From contig JAXHNP010000002.1 of assembly GCA_034520365.1 (NCBI GenBank), positions 372,001 through 436,000 of the forward strand: DNA of 64,000 nt, written 5' to 3'. Position 1 is the first letter of the stretch, and each line of letters begins with the position of its first letter. This document shows, piece after piece, positions 43,389-52,289 of this stretch. A program made the translations under genes and the position numbers. This DNA comes from Desulfobacterales bacterium (GTDB lineage: Bacteria > Desulfobacterota > Desulfobacteria > Desulfobacterales > Desulfosalsimonadaceae). The notes beneath the pieces were generated by a model. The model saw nothing but the letters and a program-made list of their open reading frames with translations. It was not told where the DNA came from and did not search any database.

Positions 43389-46160
43389 ATGGCTGGCGAG
43401 CAGCGCTATATCATCGGCATTGATCTGGGAACGACCAATTCCGCGGTCTCATATGTGGATCTTGAAGCTGAAGAATCCAAAAACCGGGGCATCAAGCTGT
43501 TTAAAATACCTCAGTTGACCGGACTGGGCGAAGTAAGCGCCCTGCCGGTCCTGCCGTCTTTCTGTTATCTTCCCGGCAAGTACGATATTTCAGAGGATGC
43601 GATAAAACTTCCCTGGCAGGCGGATGATGACCATTTTGCCGGCACCCTGGCCCGGGACCATGGGGCAAAAATCCCATCCCGGCTGGTATCCTCTGCCAAA
43701 AGCTGGCTCTGCCACAGTCAGGCCGACCGCCGGGCCCGGATCCTTCCCTGGGGCGCGGGCGAAGAGATTCCCAAAATTTCGCCGGTGCAGGCTACTGCCG
43801 CGTATCTCAAACATATCCGACTGGCCTGGAACAGCCGGCAGGGCGACAACGACGACCTGTATCTGGAAAATCAAATGGTCATGGTGACCGTGCCCGCCTC
43901 ATTTGACGAGGTGGCCCGGGACCTTACCATTGAAGCCGCCAATATGGCGGGGATTAAACATATTACCCTGCTTGAGGAACCTTTGGCGGCCTTTTACAGC
44001 TGGCTGATCAAGCATGAAAAAAAATGGCGGGATTTCATTCAGCCCGGCGAACTTGTGCTGGTCTGTGATGTGGGCGGCGGAACCACGGATTTCACCCTGA
44101 TCACCCTCAGAGAAACAGAGGGCTCGCCGCGGTTTGAGCGGATCGCCGTGGGCGATCATCTGATCCTGGGCGGTGATAATATTGATCTGGCCCTGGCCCG
44201 GCATGTGGAGCAGCAGTTTCACAGCCGTCAGCCGCTCTCCAATGAACGCTGGAAGACCCTTTGCCATTTATGCCGACAGGCCAAGGAAAATATTTTAGAT
44301 CAGGGTACGGAGACAGAAACCATCACCATGATGGGCGAGGGCACGGGTTTAATCGCCGGGACCCTCACCGCCCGGCTGGATCGGCCAACTCTTGAAAAAA
44401 TTTTGCTTGAAGGGTTTTTCGCAAAGGCGGCCCCCGCGGAAAAAGCCGACCAGCCCCCCAAAAAGGGGATTTCCGAATTCGGGCTGCCCTATGAATCCGA
44501 CCCCGCCATTACCCGGCATATCGGCATGTTCCTTGAGAAACACAAGGATGACATCCGTAACTTCCTGGGTGAGCGATCCGCGTTTCCGGATTTAATCCTT
44601 TTTAACGGCGGAACCCTTAAATCCAGCCTGGTTCAGGAACAGATCCGGAAAACCATTCGTCACTGGTTTGACATAAAGGACCAGCAGGGACCGCGCGTCC
44701 TTGAAAACCCCAATCCGGACCTGGCGGTAGCACTGGGCGCCTCCTACTACGGTCTGGTTAAAACCGGAATCGGCGTACGCGTGGGCAGCGGCAGTCCGCG
44801 CTCATATTATCTGGGATTTACCCGGACAACCGATTCCGTGGCAAAAGAGAAAGCCGCGATATGCCTGGTAGAGCGGGGCGTGGATGAAGGATCCACGATT
44901 TCCCTGCCGGAAGACCGGAAATTCGAAGTGCTTACCAACCAGCCGGTCAGTTTTGAGCTCTACAGTTCAAGCTTCCGCTCAGGCGACAGGTGCGGAGATG
45001 TCCTGCCCATCGACGAAACGCTGACCCCTCTGCCGCCCTTGCAAACCGTGATCCAGTTCGGTCAGAAAGGCAAAAAAACCACTCTGCCGGTGGCCATAGA
45101 GGCAGAATACACGGAAATGGGGGTTCTGGCCCTGTGGTGCCGCTCGGTTTCCACCAATCACCGGTGGCGGCTTCAGTTTCAGCTCCGGGATACGGATGCC
45201 GCAAAGACGGTCGGAGAAACCGAGGTGTTTGAAGCCGAACGGGTGGACCAGGCGATTCAGGCGGTTCGCCATGCCTTTGCCAAAGATACGGCCGCGGCCG
45301 AGCTTTCCGGCATAATAAAGCGCATTGCCAAAATCGTGGAACGCCCCAAGGAAAAATGGCCGCTGGGCTTTATCCGGCAAGTGGCGGATGAGGCGCTGGC
45401 AGTGGCGGCAGCCCGGAAAAATTCGGCGGAACACGAAATCCGGTGGCTGAATTTGAGCGGCTTCTGCATGCGTCCCGGGCTTGGGGACGGTATGGACGGC
45501 CAGCGGATGAAGTCCTTGTGGAAGCTCTATAAACCCGGGGTGACATTTAAAAAAAATGCCCAGGCCAAGGCCGAATGGTGGATCCTGTGGCGCCGGGTGG
45601 CGGCAGGGTTGAACTCCGGCCAGCAGCGGCAGATTTTTCAGGACATACGGCCGATGCTGCTGCCGAAGAAAAACACAAAGGTACGGCTTGAGGCCCAGGA
45701 GCGCCTGGAACTCTGGATGGCGGCGGCCAATCTCGAGCGGCTGATGGTCAAGGACAAAATCGAACTGGGCCGACAGCTCTTATCTGAGCTTCACCCCAAA
45801 AAAACCAAACCCCAGCTTTTCTGGACCTTATCCCGGATCGGGGCCCGGGAAATGCTTTATGGCCCTGTGGATCGGGTGATTCCGCCGGATGAAGCGGCCG
45901 GCTGGATTAAAAAACTTTTGCAGACGGAATGGAAAAATCCCAGGCCCATTGGATCGGCGCTGACGCTCATGGCCCGAAAAACCGGAGACCGGGCGCGGGA
46001 CATCCCGTCCGATTTTGAAGAACAAGTGGTCGATTATCTGACGCGGCATGAGATGACCGGGCAGATTCAACCCGTTACCCGCGTCATCTCCCTTGAAAAG
46101 CAGGATGAAACAGAAATCTTCGGGGAATCCCTGCCCAGCGGCATTGTGCTTCAGGCGTAG
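43389..46160 (+). CDS. Divergent Hsp70-family ATPase 2 with long C-terminal extension
   Basis: A 923-residue protein. The start at 43389 follows GGAGCAGGA and is 4 bases after the previous stop; the frame runs further upstream but overlaps the first Hsp70. The nucleotide-binding half resembles its neighbour (GIDLGTTNSAVSY, VCDVGGGTTDFTLI). After residue about 600 there is a further helical domain of about 320 residues (EVFEAERVDQAIQAVRHAF to the end) that has no counterpart in DnaK. The pair differs enough to have separate clients, or to form a two-subunit machine. Its C-terminal family is not recognised with confidence. Confidence 0.85.
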   Translation: MAGEQRYIIGIDLGTTNSAVSYVDLEAEESKNRGIKLFKIPQLTGLGEVSALPVLPSFCYLPGKYDISEDAIKLPWQADDDHFAGTLARDHGAKIPSRLVSSAKSWLCHSQADRRARILPWGAGEEIPKISPVQATAAYLKHIRLAWNSRQGDNDDLYLENQMVMVTVPASFDEVARDLTIEAANMAGIKHITLLEEPLAAFYSWLIKHEKKWRDFIQPGELVLVCDVGGGTTDFTLITLRETEGSPRFERIAVGDHLILGGDNIDLALARHVEQQFHSRQPLSNERWKTLCHLCRQAKENILDQGTETETITMMGEGTGLIAGTLTARLDRPTLEKILLEGFFAKAAPAEKADQPPKKGISEFGLPYESDPAITRHIGMFLEKHKDDIRNFLGERSAFPDLILFNGGTLKSSLVQEQIRKTIRHWFDIKDQQGPRVLENPNPDLAVALGASYYGLVKTGIGVRVGSGSPRSYYLGFTRTTDSVAKEKAAICLVERGVDEGSTISLPEDRKFEVLTNQPVSFELYSSSFRSGDRCGDVLPIDETLTPLPPLQTVIQFGQKGKKTTLPVAIEAEYTEMGVLALWCRSVSTNHRWRLQFQLRDTDAAKTVGETEVFEAERVDQAIQAVRHAFAKDTAAAELSGIIKRIAKIVERPKEKWPLGFIRQVADEALAVAAARKNSAEHEIRWLNLSGFCMRPGLGDGMDGQRMKSLWKLYKPGVTFKKNAQAKAEWWILWRRVAAGLNSGQQRQIFQDIRPMLLPKKNTKVRLEAQERLELWMAAANLERLMVKDKIELGRQLLSELHPKKTKPQLFWTLSRIGAREMLYGPVDRVIPPDEAAGWIKKLLQTEWKNPRPIGSALTLMARKTGDRARDIPSDFEEQVVDYLTRHEMTGQIQPVTRVISLEKQDETEIFGESLPSGIVLQA

Positions 46161-46256
46161 GGAAGCCGTTTATTTGAAGCGATACTTTAAACAATCAATA
46201 TATAATATTTTTTTGGACTTTTTTGACAACAAATTGCTAAAGAAAGGAATCCGGTT

Positions 46257-46472
46257 GTGGCTTCCGCTGATGAGATGATTAGGATAAATGCAACCATTGA
46301 TATACCGGCGGCTGCCCTTCAGGCAGTGGTGGACAATGCCAAACAGGCGGCAGGCAAAGATGAGAAAGGTGCTTATCGGGTGGATACGCATGAAAAATTA
46401 TGTGAAATGATCTCCGCCTTTTTATCAGAAAAAGATTTTCTTGCCTATGTCCGGGATATCAACAACTACTGA
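46257..46472 (+). CDS. Small soluble protein of unknown function
   Basis: A 71-residue protein that starts at a GTG with AAAGGAA upstream at 8-base spacing. The sequence has DIPAAALQAVVDNAKQAAG and ends in AFLSEKDFLAYVRDINNY, so it is mostly helical. It begins 97 bases after the Hsp70 pair, behind a TATAAT at 46201-46206 that may be its own -10 box. Its end overlaps the start of the GDPD gene. I do not recognise it. Confidence 0.65.
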   Translation: MASADEMIRINATIDIPAAALQAVVDNAKQAAGKDEKGAYRVDTHEKLCEMISAFLSEKDFLAYVRDINNY

Positions 46473-47280
46473 CAGGCAGCCGCCTGGCGAGTGGATTGAC
46501 CGCGGGGCAGCGTTTCCCTGGCTCATCGCGCATCGCGGGGCCATGACTGAGGCGCCGGAAAATACCCGGGCGGCATTTGAAAAGGCGCTTAGCTACCCTG
46601 TAGACGGCATTGAACTGGATGTGCAGCTGAGCCGGGATGGCGTGCCCGTCATTTTTCATGATGCGAGCCTTAAAAAAATTAACGGCGCCCGTAAACCGGT
46701 TTCCGCCTATACATATTCCGAGCTCTGCCAAATGGACTGGGGAGGCTGGTTTTCGAATGCCTATGCCGGGGAACCCATCCTTACCCTGGAAGATACGCTC
46801 AACCAGTTCGGCCGTCAGAGCCGGCTGCTGATTGAGATTAAAGCTGACAGGGCCAATGCCGGGCAAACAGAGAATTGCGCGCTGGCGCATCAAGCGGTCG
46901 ACCTGATCCAAAACATCATCCCTGCTGAACGGTTTGAAAAAATAATGGTTCTGTCATTTGATACGGATATTATTGCCACGGCCATGCGGCGCGCCCCGCA
47001 GTTGACCTATGGGCTGAATCTGAAAACTGAAAAATTTTTACCATGGAATGGCCCGGTAAATCTTTATGCCGCCAGCCTGCCGATTCATAAAATATCTGCA
47101 CGATTTGTGGCGCATTGCCATTCAAATGGATTAAAGGCCATGACCTATTCGTGCAACACCAAAGCTACTCTGGATAAGGCACTGGGCATGGGGACAAATG
47201 TCATCATGACCGATGATCCCGGCAGCATCTGTTTATATATGAACCGACAAAAAGATGAAGAAACGGTAAAGGAGGCTTAA
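46447..47280 (+). CDS. Glycerophosphodiester phosphodiesterase
   Basis: A 277-residue protein with the GDPD signature: AHRGAMTEAPENTRAAFEKA near 28-48, DGIELDVQLSRDGVPVIFHD (Glu/Asp metal ligands and catalytic His), and LIEIKAD near 125. It hydrolyses glycerophosphodiesters to glycerol-3-phosphate. The ATG at 46447 is favoured over an in-frame TTG 6 bases earlier. No signal peptide. It overlaps the previous small gene by 26 bases and has the FN3 protein gene right after it, with SD and stop codon sharing bases. Confidence 0.9.
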   Translation: MSGISTTTDRQPPGEWIDRGAAFPWLIAHRGAMTEAPENTRAAFEKALSYPVDGIELDVQLSRDGVPVIFHDASLKKINGARKPVSAYTYSELCQMDWGGWFSNAYAGEPILTLEDTLNQFGRQSRLLIEIKADRANAGQTENCALAHQAVDLIQNIIPAERFEKIMVLSFDTDIIATAMRRAPQLTYGLNLKTEKFLPWNGPVNLYAASLPIHKISARFVAHCHSNGLKAMTYSCNTKATLDKALGMGTNVIMTDDPGSICLYMNRQKDEETVKEA

Positions 47281-47283
47281 CCG

Positions 47284-48987
47284 ATGAACAGGCACATGAT
47301 AGCCGGCATTCTGAGCGGCTTATTTCTGATGATTCCGGTTATAGTACATGCAGCGGATGTGCCGGAAAATATTTCGCTTTCTGCAACCCGAAATACCATA
47401 ACAGTTAATTGGGATGGCGACTCTGACGCAGATACATATAATATTTACTGGGGTACCAGTGCCACAACCCTCAATCAAAGTGCATCAGTGGAAGATCCGA
47501 GCACCGAATACACCATTTCCGGGCTGGAAGAGGGGACGGAATATTTTATTGCCGTATCATCCGTTGATAATAATGTGGAAAGCAACCGCTCGCCGGTTCA
47601 ATCCATCAGCACTGGCGAAGACGAACAGAGTCCGGCCGTGCCCACCGGGTTTACGCTAACCAACATTATTGTCACTGCCCCTGAAATGACAAATGACATG
47701 GAGTTTCAGTGGGACGCCAATACGGCATCGGATCTGGACCACTATAATATCTACCACGGCACCACGGCCGGCGCGCACAGCAACAGTATGGATGTGGGTG
47801 ACAGCACGGCGGCGACAATAGAGATTCAGGCCGGCGACACGACCACCCGATATTACTTCACCATCACCGCGGTGGATGAGTCGGATAATGAGTCTGATAA
47901 AGCAGAGGAAGTGATTGTGGATACACTGCCGGACACCCGGGCACCGTTTAAACCGGACGGCATTTCCGGGGCTCTGGCCGGACCGGATGGAATTAAAATA
48001 TCGATTAATTCGGCTAACGAACAAATGGCCGATTTTGCCGGTAATAACATCTATTACGGAACGGCCTCCGGTCAATATGATTACTCCGTAGACATCGGCA
48101 AAGCCGGCTCCCATGTATTTACCGAACTGCCCGAAGACGCCGATACCTGGTATTTTACCGCTTCAGCCTATGACAATGCCGCCAATGAGAGCGCCAAAAC
48201 CGATGAAACATCGGTTAGGATTGAAGATATCAGCCTGTTTTTAAACGAATCCGGCGATTATGACGGCGGCTGCTTTATTGCCGGGGCCGGCAAGTCTGGC
48301 AGATTGCCAGGACTATGGACAATTATCGGCAGCCTGCTCGCTGCCGGACTGGCCCTATCCCTTGGTTATTTAGTAAAGCGGCTGCCCGCTGCCGGACTTA
48401 TTTTAATTGTTGTGGTTGTGGGCGGCGGATATTCCCATGCCGAACAATGGCAGCCCACAGGCAATAATACGGTGGGCCTGACCGGCGGATACTATGTGGC
48501 GGCTGAATCCGATTACCGCGATGTGTATGGAAAAAACTCCTATCCGGTGAGCATTTTCTATGACCGATTCATCACCGAGCATATCTCAATTGAAATTGAA
48601 AGCGGCTATTTCCAGGATTCCGGTGATTTATTGACCGCATCCGGGGAGTCCACCGATATTTCAGCCAAAATCGAAATGGTCCCCACGGCCGCCTCCATTA
48701 AGTTCCATTTTCCCATCGCCGATTATGTGACGGGTTATGTGGGCGTGGGCCCGGATTACTGGTATGTTAAGGAGGAGCCGGATGACAGCTCTCTCATGTC
48801 CTCGGTTGAAGAATGGGTCGGTGGATATCACGGCAAAATCGGATTTAAATTCTATAACACAGACGAAGATTTTAAAGGCACCGGCGCGCTCATTGAAACC
48901 GGATACAGCAGTGTGGACCGGATGGGGGACAATGACTTGGATATTGGCGGATGGATAAGCGAATTCGGTATTTTCTGTCAGTTCTGA
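47284..48987 (+). CDS. Three-FN3 protein fused to a second signal segment and an outer-membrane-type beta-barrel
   Basis: A 567-residue protein. Signal peptide (1-24), three fibronectin type III domains (about 26-112, 118-215, 220-318), then GGCFIA near 328 followed by a hydrophobic segment, a pattern seen at the C-terminal sorting tail of many deltaproteobacterial surface proteins. A second hydrophobic segment ends in GGGYSHA, which looks like a signal-peptide cleavage region, and leads into about 170 residues of amphipathic beta strands with terminal FCQF, like an OmpW/OmpA-type barrel. It looks like two neighbouring surface-protein genes joined in frame. AAAGGAGG precedes the start. Confidence 0.75.
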   Translation: MNRHMIAGILSGLFLMIPVIVHAADVPENISLSATRNTITVNWDGDSDADTYNIYWGTSATTLNQSASVEDPSTEYTISGLEEGTEYFIAVSSVDNNVESNRSPVQSISTGEDEQSPAVPTGFTLTNIIVTAPEMTNDMEFQWDANTASDLDHYNIYHGTTAGAHSNSMDVGDSTAATIEIQAGDTTTRYYFTITAVDESDNESDKAEEVIVDTLPDTRAPFKPDGISGALAGPDGIKISINSANEQMADFAGNNIYYGTASGQYDYSVDIGKAGSHVFTELPEDADTWYFTASAYDNAANESAKTDETSVRIEDISLFLNESGDYDGGCFIAGAGKSGRLPGLWTIIGSLLAAGLALSLGYLVKRLPAAGLILIVVVVGGGYSHAEQWQPTGNNTVGLTGGYYVAAESDYRDVYGKNSYPVSIFYDRFITEHISIEIESGYFQDSGDLLTASGESTDISAKIEMVPTAASIKFHFPIADYVTGYVGVGPDYWYVKEEPDDSSLMSSVEEWVGGYHGKIGFKFYNTDEDFKGTGALIETGYSSVDRMGDNDLDIGGWISEFGIFCQF

Positions 48988-49015
48988 ATGCTTACAAGCG
49001 CTTAAGGAGGCCCAT

Positions 49016-49759
49016 ATGAAGGTTGTTTTTGACCAGGCATTTTATACGGTTTATACATCCGATCCGGCAGCCGAGCCCGGCCGTATTCAAGCCATTGTCA
49101 GGGCTTTGCCAACTGATATCACCTTTGTTGAGCCCAAGCCGGCGACATATGAAGAGATCAATCTGGCCCATACGGCTGACCATATTCGCATTATTCAGGA
49201 GCAGGAACTCTATGCTATGGCGGCCCTGGCTGCCGGCGGTGGGATTGCCGCCGCCCGGCTCGGCCTGTCCGAGCCCGCTTTCGGACTGATTCGGCCGCCC
49301 GGCCATCATGCCTCAGCCGATGCTGCCTGGGGATTCTGCTTTTTTAATAACATGGCTATTGCTTTGCTCGCCCTTAAAACGGAACAGCGCATCCAATCCG
49401 CCTATGTACTGGATATCGATCTGCATTACGGTGATGGAACGGTTAATATACTGGGCGATGCGGACTGGGTCGATATTTTAAACCCGGCCAAAAGCTCCCG
49501 GACTGCCTACATTTCGGAAATTGAAAGTGCTTTGGCGTCGGTGGATGCGGATATCATCGGTATCTCCGCAGGTTTTGACAACCATATAGATGACTGGGGC
49601 GGCCTGCTGGCCACAGAAGACTACCACACCATCGGCCGGCTGGTCAGGGATCGGGCAAAACAGAATAACGGCGGCTGCTTTGCCCTGCTCGAGGGGGGCT
49701 ATAACCATTCGGTCCTGGGACAGAACGTGACCGCATTGATCAACGGCATGTCCCAGTAG
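49016..49759 (+). CDS. Histone deacetylase-family protein
   Basis: A 247-residue zinc hydrolase. Signature motifs: FGLIRPPGHHA (active-site His pair), GFCFFNNMAIA, DIDLHYGDGT (zinc-binding Asp/His) and GISAGFDNHIDD (third zinc ligand). Bacterial members (AcuC, HdaH, AphA) remove acetyl groups from enzymes, polyamines or acetylated natural products. The ATG follows AAGGAGG. Shorter than AcuC (about 380) because it lacks the C-terminal extension, but the core is complete. Substrate unknown. Confidence 0.9.
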   Translation: MKVVFDQAFYTVYTSDPAAEPGRIQAIVRALPTDITFVEPKPATYEEINLAHTADHIRIIQEQELYAMAALAAGGGIAAARLGLSEPAFGLIRPPGHHASADAAWGFCFFNNMAIALLALKTEQRIQSAYVLDIDLHYGDGTVNILGDADWVDILNPAKSSRTAYISEIESALASVDADIIGISAGFDNHIDDWGGLLATEDYHTIGRLVRDRAKQNNGGCFALLEGGYNHSVLGQNVTALINGMSQ

Positions 49760-49785
49760 CCGGCCTGATTAATGGTCCGGGACGG

Positions 49786-50136
49786 ATGAATTCACTCTCT
49801 GATGTATGCAGAGAACTGACGTGGGGGCAGCTTACGGCCTGGTCCAACAAGGCAGCCGTGCTAAACGGACGGAAACTCCAGCAGAAAGGGGCGGTCAGTG
49901 AGCTTTCAAAAACCAGCCGGGGCAGCGGCCTCCTGGCCTGGGTAACGGAAGAAGAATCCTTTGCCGTGCTGGTTGAATTGGAAGAAGGGGATTTGTTTGC
50001 GCAGTGCGGATGCAATCCGATTATCAGTCCCTGTGCGCATGCGGTCGCGGTAATTATCGACTATATTGTCCATTTAAAACGGGGGCAGACCATTCCTGCG
50101 GCCAGGCGCAATGATCCGAGACTGTATTTGATATAG
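49786..50136 (+). CDS. SWIM zinc-finger protein
   Basis: A 116-residue protein with a C-terminal zinc-binding motif CGCNPIISPCAHAVAV (CxCxnCxH), typical of SWIM domains, which bind DNA or protein. The N-terminal part (LTWGQLTAWSNKAAVLNGRKLQQKG) is the usual part preceding SWIM in bacterial SNF2-associated proteins. No helicase gene is adjacent here, so it is a stand-alone small form. Located between the deacetylase and ispF genes. Confidence 0.85.
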   Translation: MNSLSDVCRELTWGQLTAWSNKAAVLNGRKLQQKGAVSELSKTSRGSGLLAWVTEEESFAVLVELEEGDLFAQCGCNPIISPCAHAVAVIIDYIVHLKRGQTIPAARRNDPRLYLI

Positions 50137-50150
50137 GCGGGGGGAGGGCG

Positions 50151-50179
50151 GTTTCAGTGTTCAGGTTTCAGTGTTCAGG
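50151..50179. repeat. GTTTCAG/GTTCAG-type repeat, second site
   Basis: Built from the units TTTCAGTGTTCAGG twice, like 29473-29502. It lies between the SWIM and ispF genes and ends 22 bases before the GTG start of ispF. The same motif family at two unrelated loci points to a dispersed short repeat. Confidence 0.75.
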
Positions 50180-50200
50180 ATATGAGGAAAGGTTGGGCAG

Positions 50201-50668
50201 GTGAAAATCGGGTTGGGCTATGATGTCCATGCGTTTGCCGTGGGCCGGCCCCTGATCCTTGGGGGTATTAAGATCCCCTATGATAAGGGCCTGGCCGGTC
50301 ATTCGGATGCGGATGTGCTGGTGCATGCCGTATGTGACGCACTGCTGGGCGCGGCCGGAATGGGGGATATCGGCGAGCATTTTCCGGACAGCGATTCCCG
50401 TTATAAAGATGCCGACAGTTTGAATCTGCTCAAAGAAACCTGGCGGCGCATCCATCCCCACCATCAGACAATCATCAATATGGACGCCACCATCTTTGCC
50501 CAGGCGCCCAAGCTGAGTCCCTATAAAACGGCCATGCGCGAAAAGCTTGCCGAGGTGCTGGCCTTGCCCGCGGACCGCATCAACATCAAGGCCACAACCA
50601 CTGAAAGGCTGGGTTTTATCGGCAAAGGAGAGGGGATCGCCGCCATGTGCGTTGTGTTGATTGATTGA
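50201..50668 (+). CDS. ispF: 2-C-methyl-D-erythritol 2,4-cyclodiphosphate synthase
   Basis: A 155-residue enzyme of the non-mevalonate isoprenoid pathway. Zinc/substrate motif GYDVHAF at the start, GHSDADVLVHA and DIGEHFPDSD, with TTTERLGF near the end, are the IspF signature. Releases CMP and forms the cyclodiphosphate. The GTG start has AAAGG upstream at about 8 bases. It precedes cysS, with 81 bases between them. IspD, the usual neighbour, is not visible. Confidence 0.96.
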   Translation: MKIGLGYDVHAFAVGRPLILGGIKIPYDKGLAGHSDADVLVHAVCDALLGAAGMGDIGEHFPDSDSRYKDADSLNLLKETWRRIHPHHQTIINMDATIFAQAPKLSPYKTAMREKLAEVLALPADRINIKATTTERLGFIGKGEGIAAMCVVLID

Positions 50669-50749
50669 CAAAAGCGCTACATCATCGTTATGAGAATAGA
50701 TTCGCATGAATTCATAATTTTACATGATATAGAGGAGTAAACACCTTTA

Positions 50750-52204
50750 ATGACAATCCGCGTTTACAATACCCTGACCCGGCAAAAAGAGCCTTTTGAA
50801 CCCATGACACCAGGCCGCGTTCGCATGTATGTCTGCGGCCCCACGGTTTACGACTCTTGTCACATCGGCCATGCCCGATCCATTGTAGTCTTTGATGTGA
50901 TTTACCGCTACCTCATGCTGCGGGGCTATGAAGTCCTCTATGCCAGAAATTTTACGGATGTGGATGATAAAATTATCAACCGGGCCAATGAACTGGGAAT
51001 ATCCCCTGCCGAGCTGGCTGAAAAATATATTGATGAATTCCATGCGGATATGGACGCGTTAAATGTCAAGCGGCCGGATTATGAGCCCAAAGCCACCGAG
51101 CATATTGATCAGATCATTGCGGTGGTAGAGCGCCTGATCGAAAAGGGATACGCCTATGATGCGGGCGGCAATGTGTTTTTTGCGGTTGAAAAATTTGCGA
51201 CTTACGGCAAATTGTCCGGCCGAAAACTATCCGAGATGGAAGCCGGCGCCCGGGTGGAGATCGACAAGCAGAAACGCAATCCCATGGATTTCGTCCTCTG
51301 GAAGGCCTCTAAACCAGATGAGCCGGCATGGGACAGCCCTTGGGGCAAAGGCCGGCCGGGCTGGCATATTGAATGCTCGGCCATGAGCGCGGATTACCTG
51401 GGCGAGAGCTTTGATATTCACGGAGGCGGCAAGGATTTGATCTTTCCCCATCATGAAAACGAGATCGCCCAGTCAGAGGCCGCCTATGGGCAGTCGTTTG
51501 TAAAATATTGGATCCATAATGGGTTTGTGGATATCAACCATGAGAAGATGTCCAAGTCATTGGGCAACTTCCTGATGATCAAGGATATTCTAAAAACCTG
51601 CCATCCGGAGGCGATTCGGCTCTTTCTGCTTTCCAACCACTACCGTTCCCCGGTGGATTTCACGGACCAGGCTATAAAGGAGGCTTCGAGCGCGCTGGAC
51701 AAAATCTATACCCTGCTGGAGCGGATTGAATCAACTTTTGCCGAACTGCCGGCAGCCGCCGGCCCCGGGGAGGAAACCGCATTTAATGGCACGGATTTCT
51801 GGCAGTCCTTCTGCGAGGCCATGGATGATGATTTTAACACCGCCCAGGGCCTGGGGGTGATTTTTGATGCGGTCCGGCAGGCCAACCGCCTGCTTGATGA
51901 AGCCCCTGAAGATCTTGCCGCACAGGACAAAATCCGCGCCATATGCCGGGATATGCTGAATATTGGCAATGTGCTGGGATTGCTTGCGGAAACCCCGGCC
52001 CGGTATTTTGAAAAACAGCGGGAAGTGGTATTGGAACAGACGTCCGTGGATGTTGAGACCATCGAAAAACTGGTCAAAGAGCGGGAAGCCGCCCGAAAGG
52101 CCAGAGACTTTCAAGCCGCCGACCGCATCCGCGACCAGCTCAAGGAAATGCATATCCAACTGGAGGACCGCCCGGACGGCACCATCTGGCGGTATGCCAA
52201 ATAG
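50750..52204 (+). CDS. cysS: Cysteinyl-tRNA synthetase
   Basis: A 484-residue class I synthetase. HIGH-type CHIGHA near 37-42 within CGPTVYDSCHIGHA, zinc cysteine/histidine residues (CSAMS and HHENE region), and KMSKSLGN near 267. Charges tRNA-Cys. The ATG at 50750 is preceded by GAGGAG at wide spacing. Essential housekeeping gene. Confidence 0.97.
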   Translation: MTIRVYNTLTRQKEPFEPMTPGRVRMYVCGPTVYDSCHIGHARSIVVFDVIYRYLMLRGYEVLYARNFTDVDDKIINRANELGISPAELAEKYIDEFHADMDALNVKRPDYEPKATEHIDQIIAVVERLIEKGYAYDAGGNVFFAVEKFATYGKLSGRKLSEMEAGARVEIDKQKRNPMDFVLWKASKPDEPAWDSPWGKGRPGWHIECSAMSADYLGESFDIHGGGKDLIFPHHENEIAQSEAAYGQSFVKYWIHNGFVDINHEKMSKSLGNFLMIKDILKTCHPEAIRLFLLSNHYRSPVDFTDQAIKEASSALDKIYTLLERIESTFAELPAAAGPGEETAFNGTDFWQSFCEAMDDDFNTAQGLGVIFDAVRQANRLLDEAPEDLAAQDKIRAICRDMLNIGNVLGLLAETPARYFEKQREVVLEQTSVDVETIEKLVKEREAARKARDFQAADRIRDQLKEMHIQLEDRPDGTIWRYAK

Positions 52205-52289
52205 ACCCCATCCACTGAAATGCTGTTTTTAAAGGTTTATGCCTTTTACCGGGTTTGCATTTCCATATCCTGATTTATATTTCACCCAT

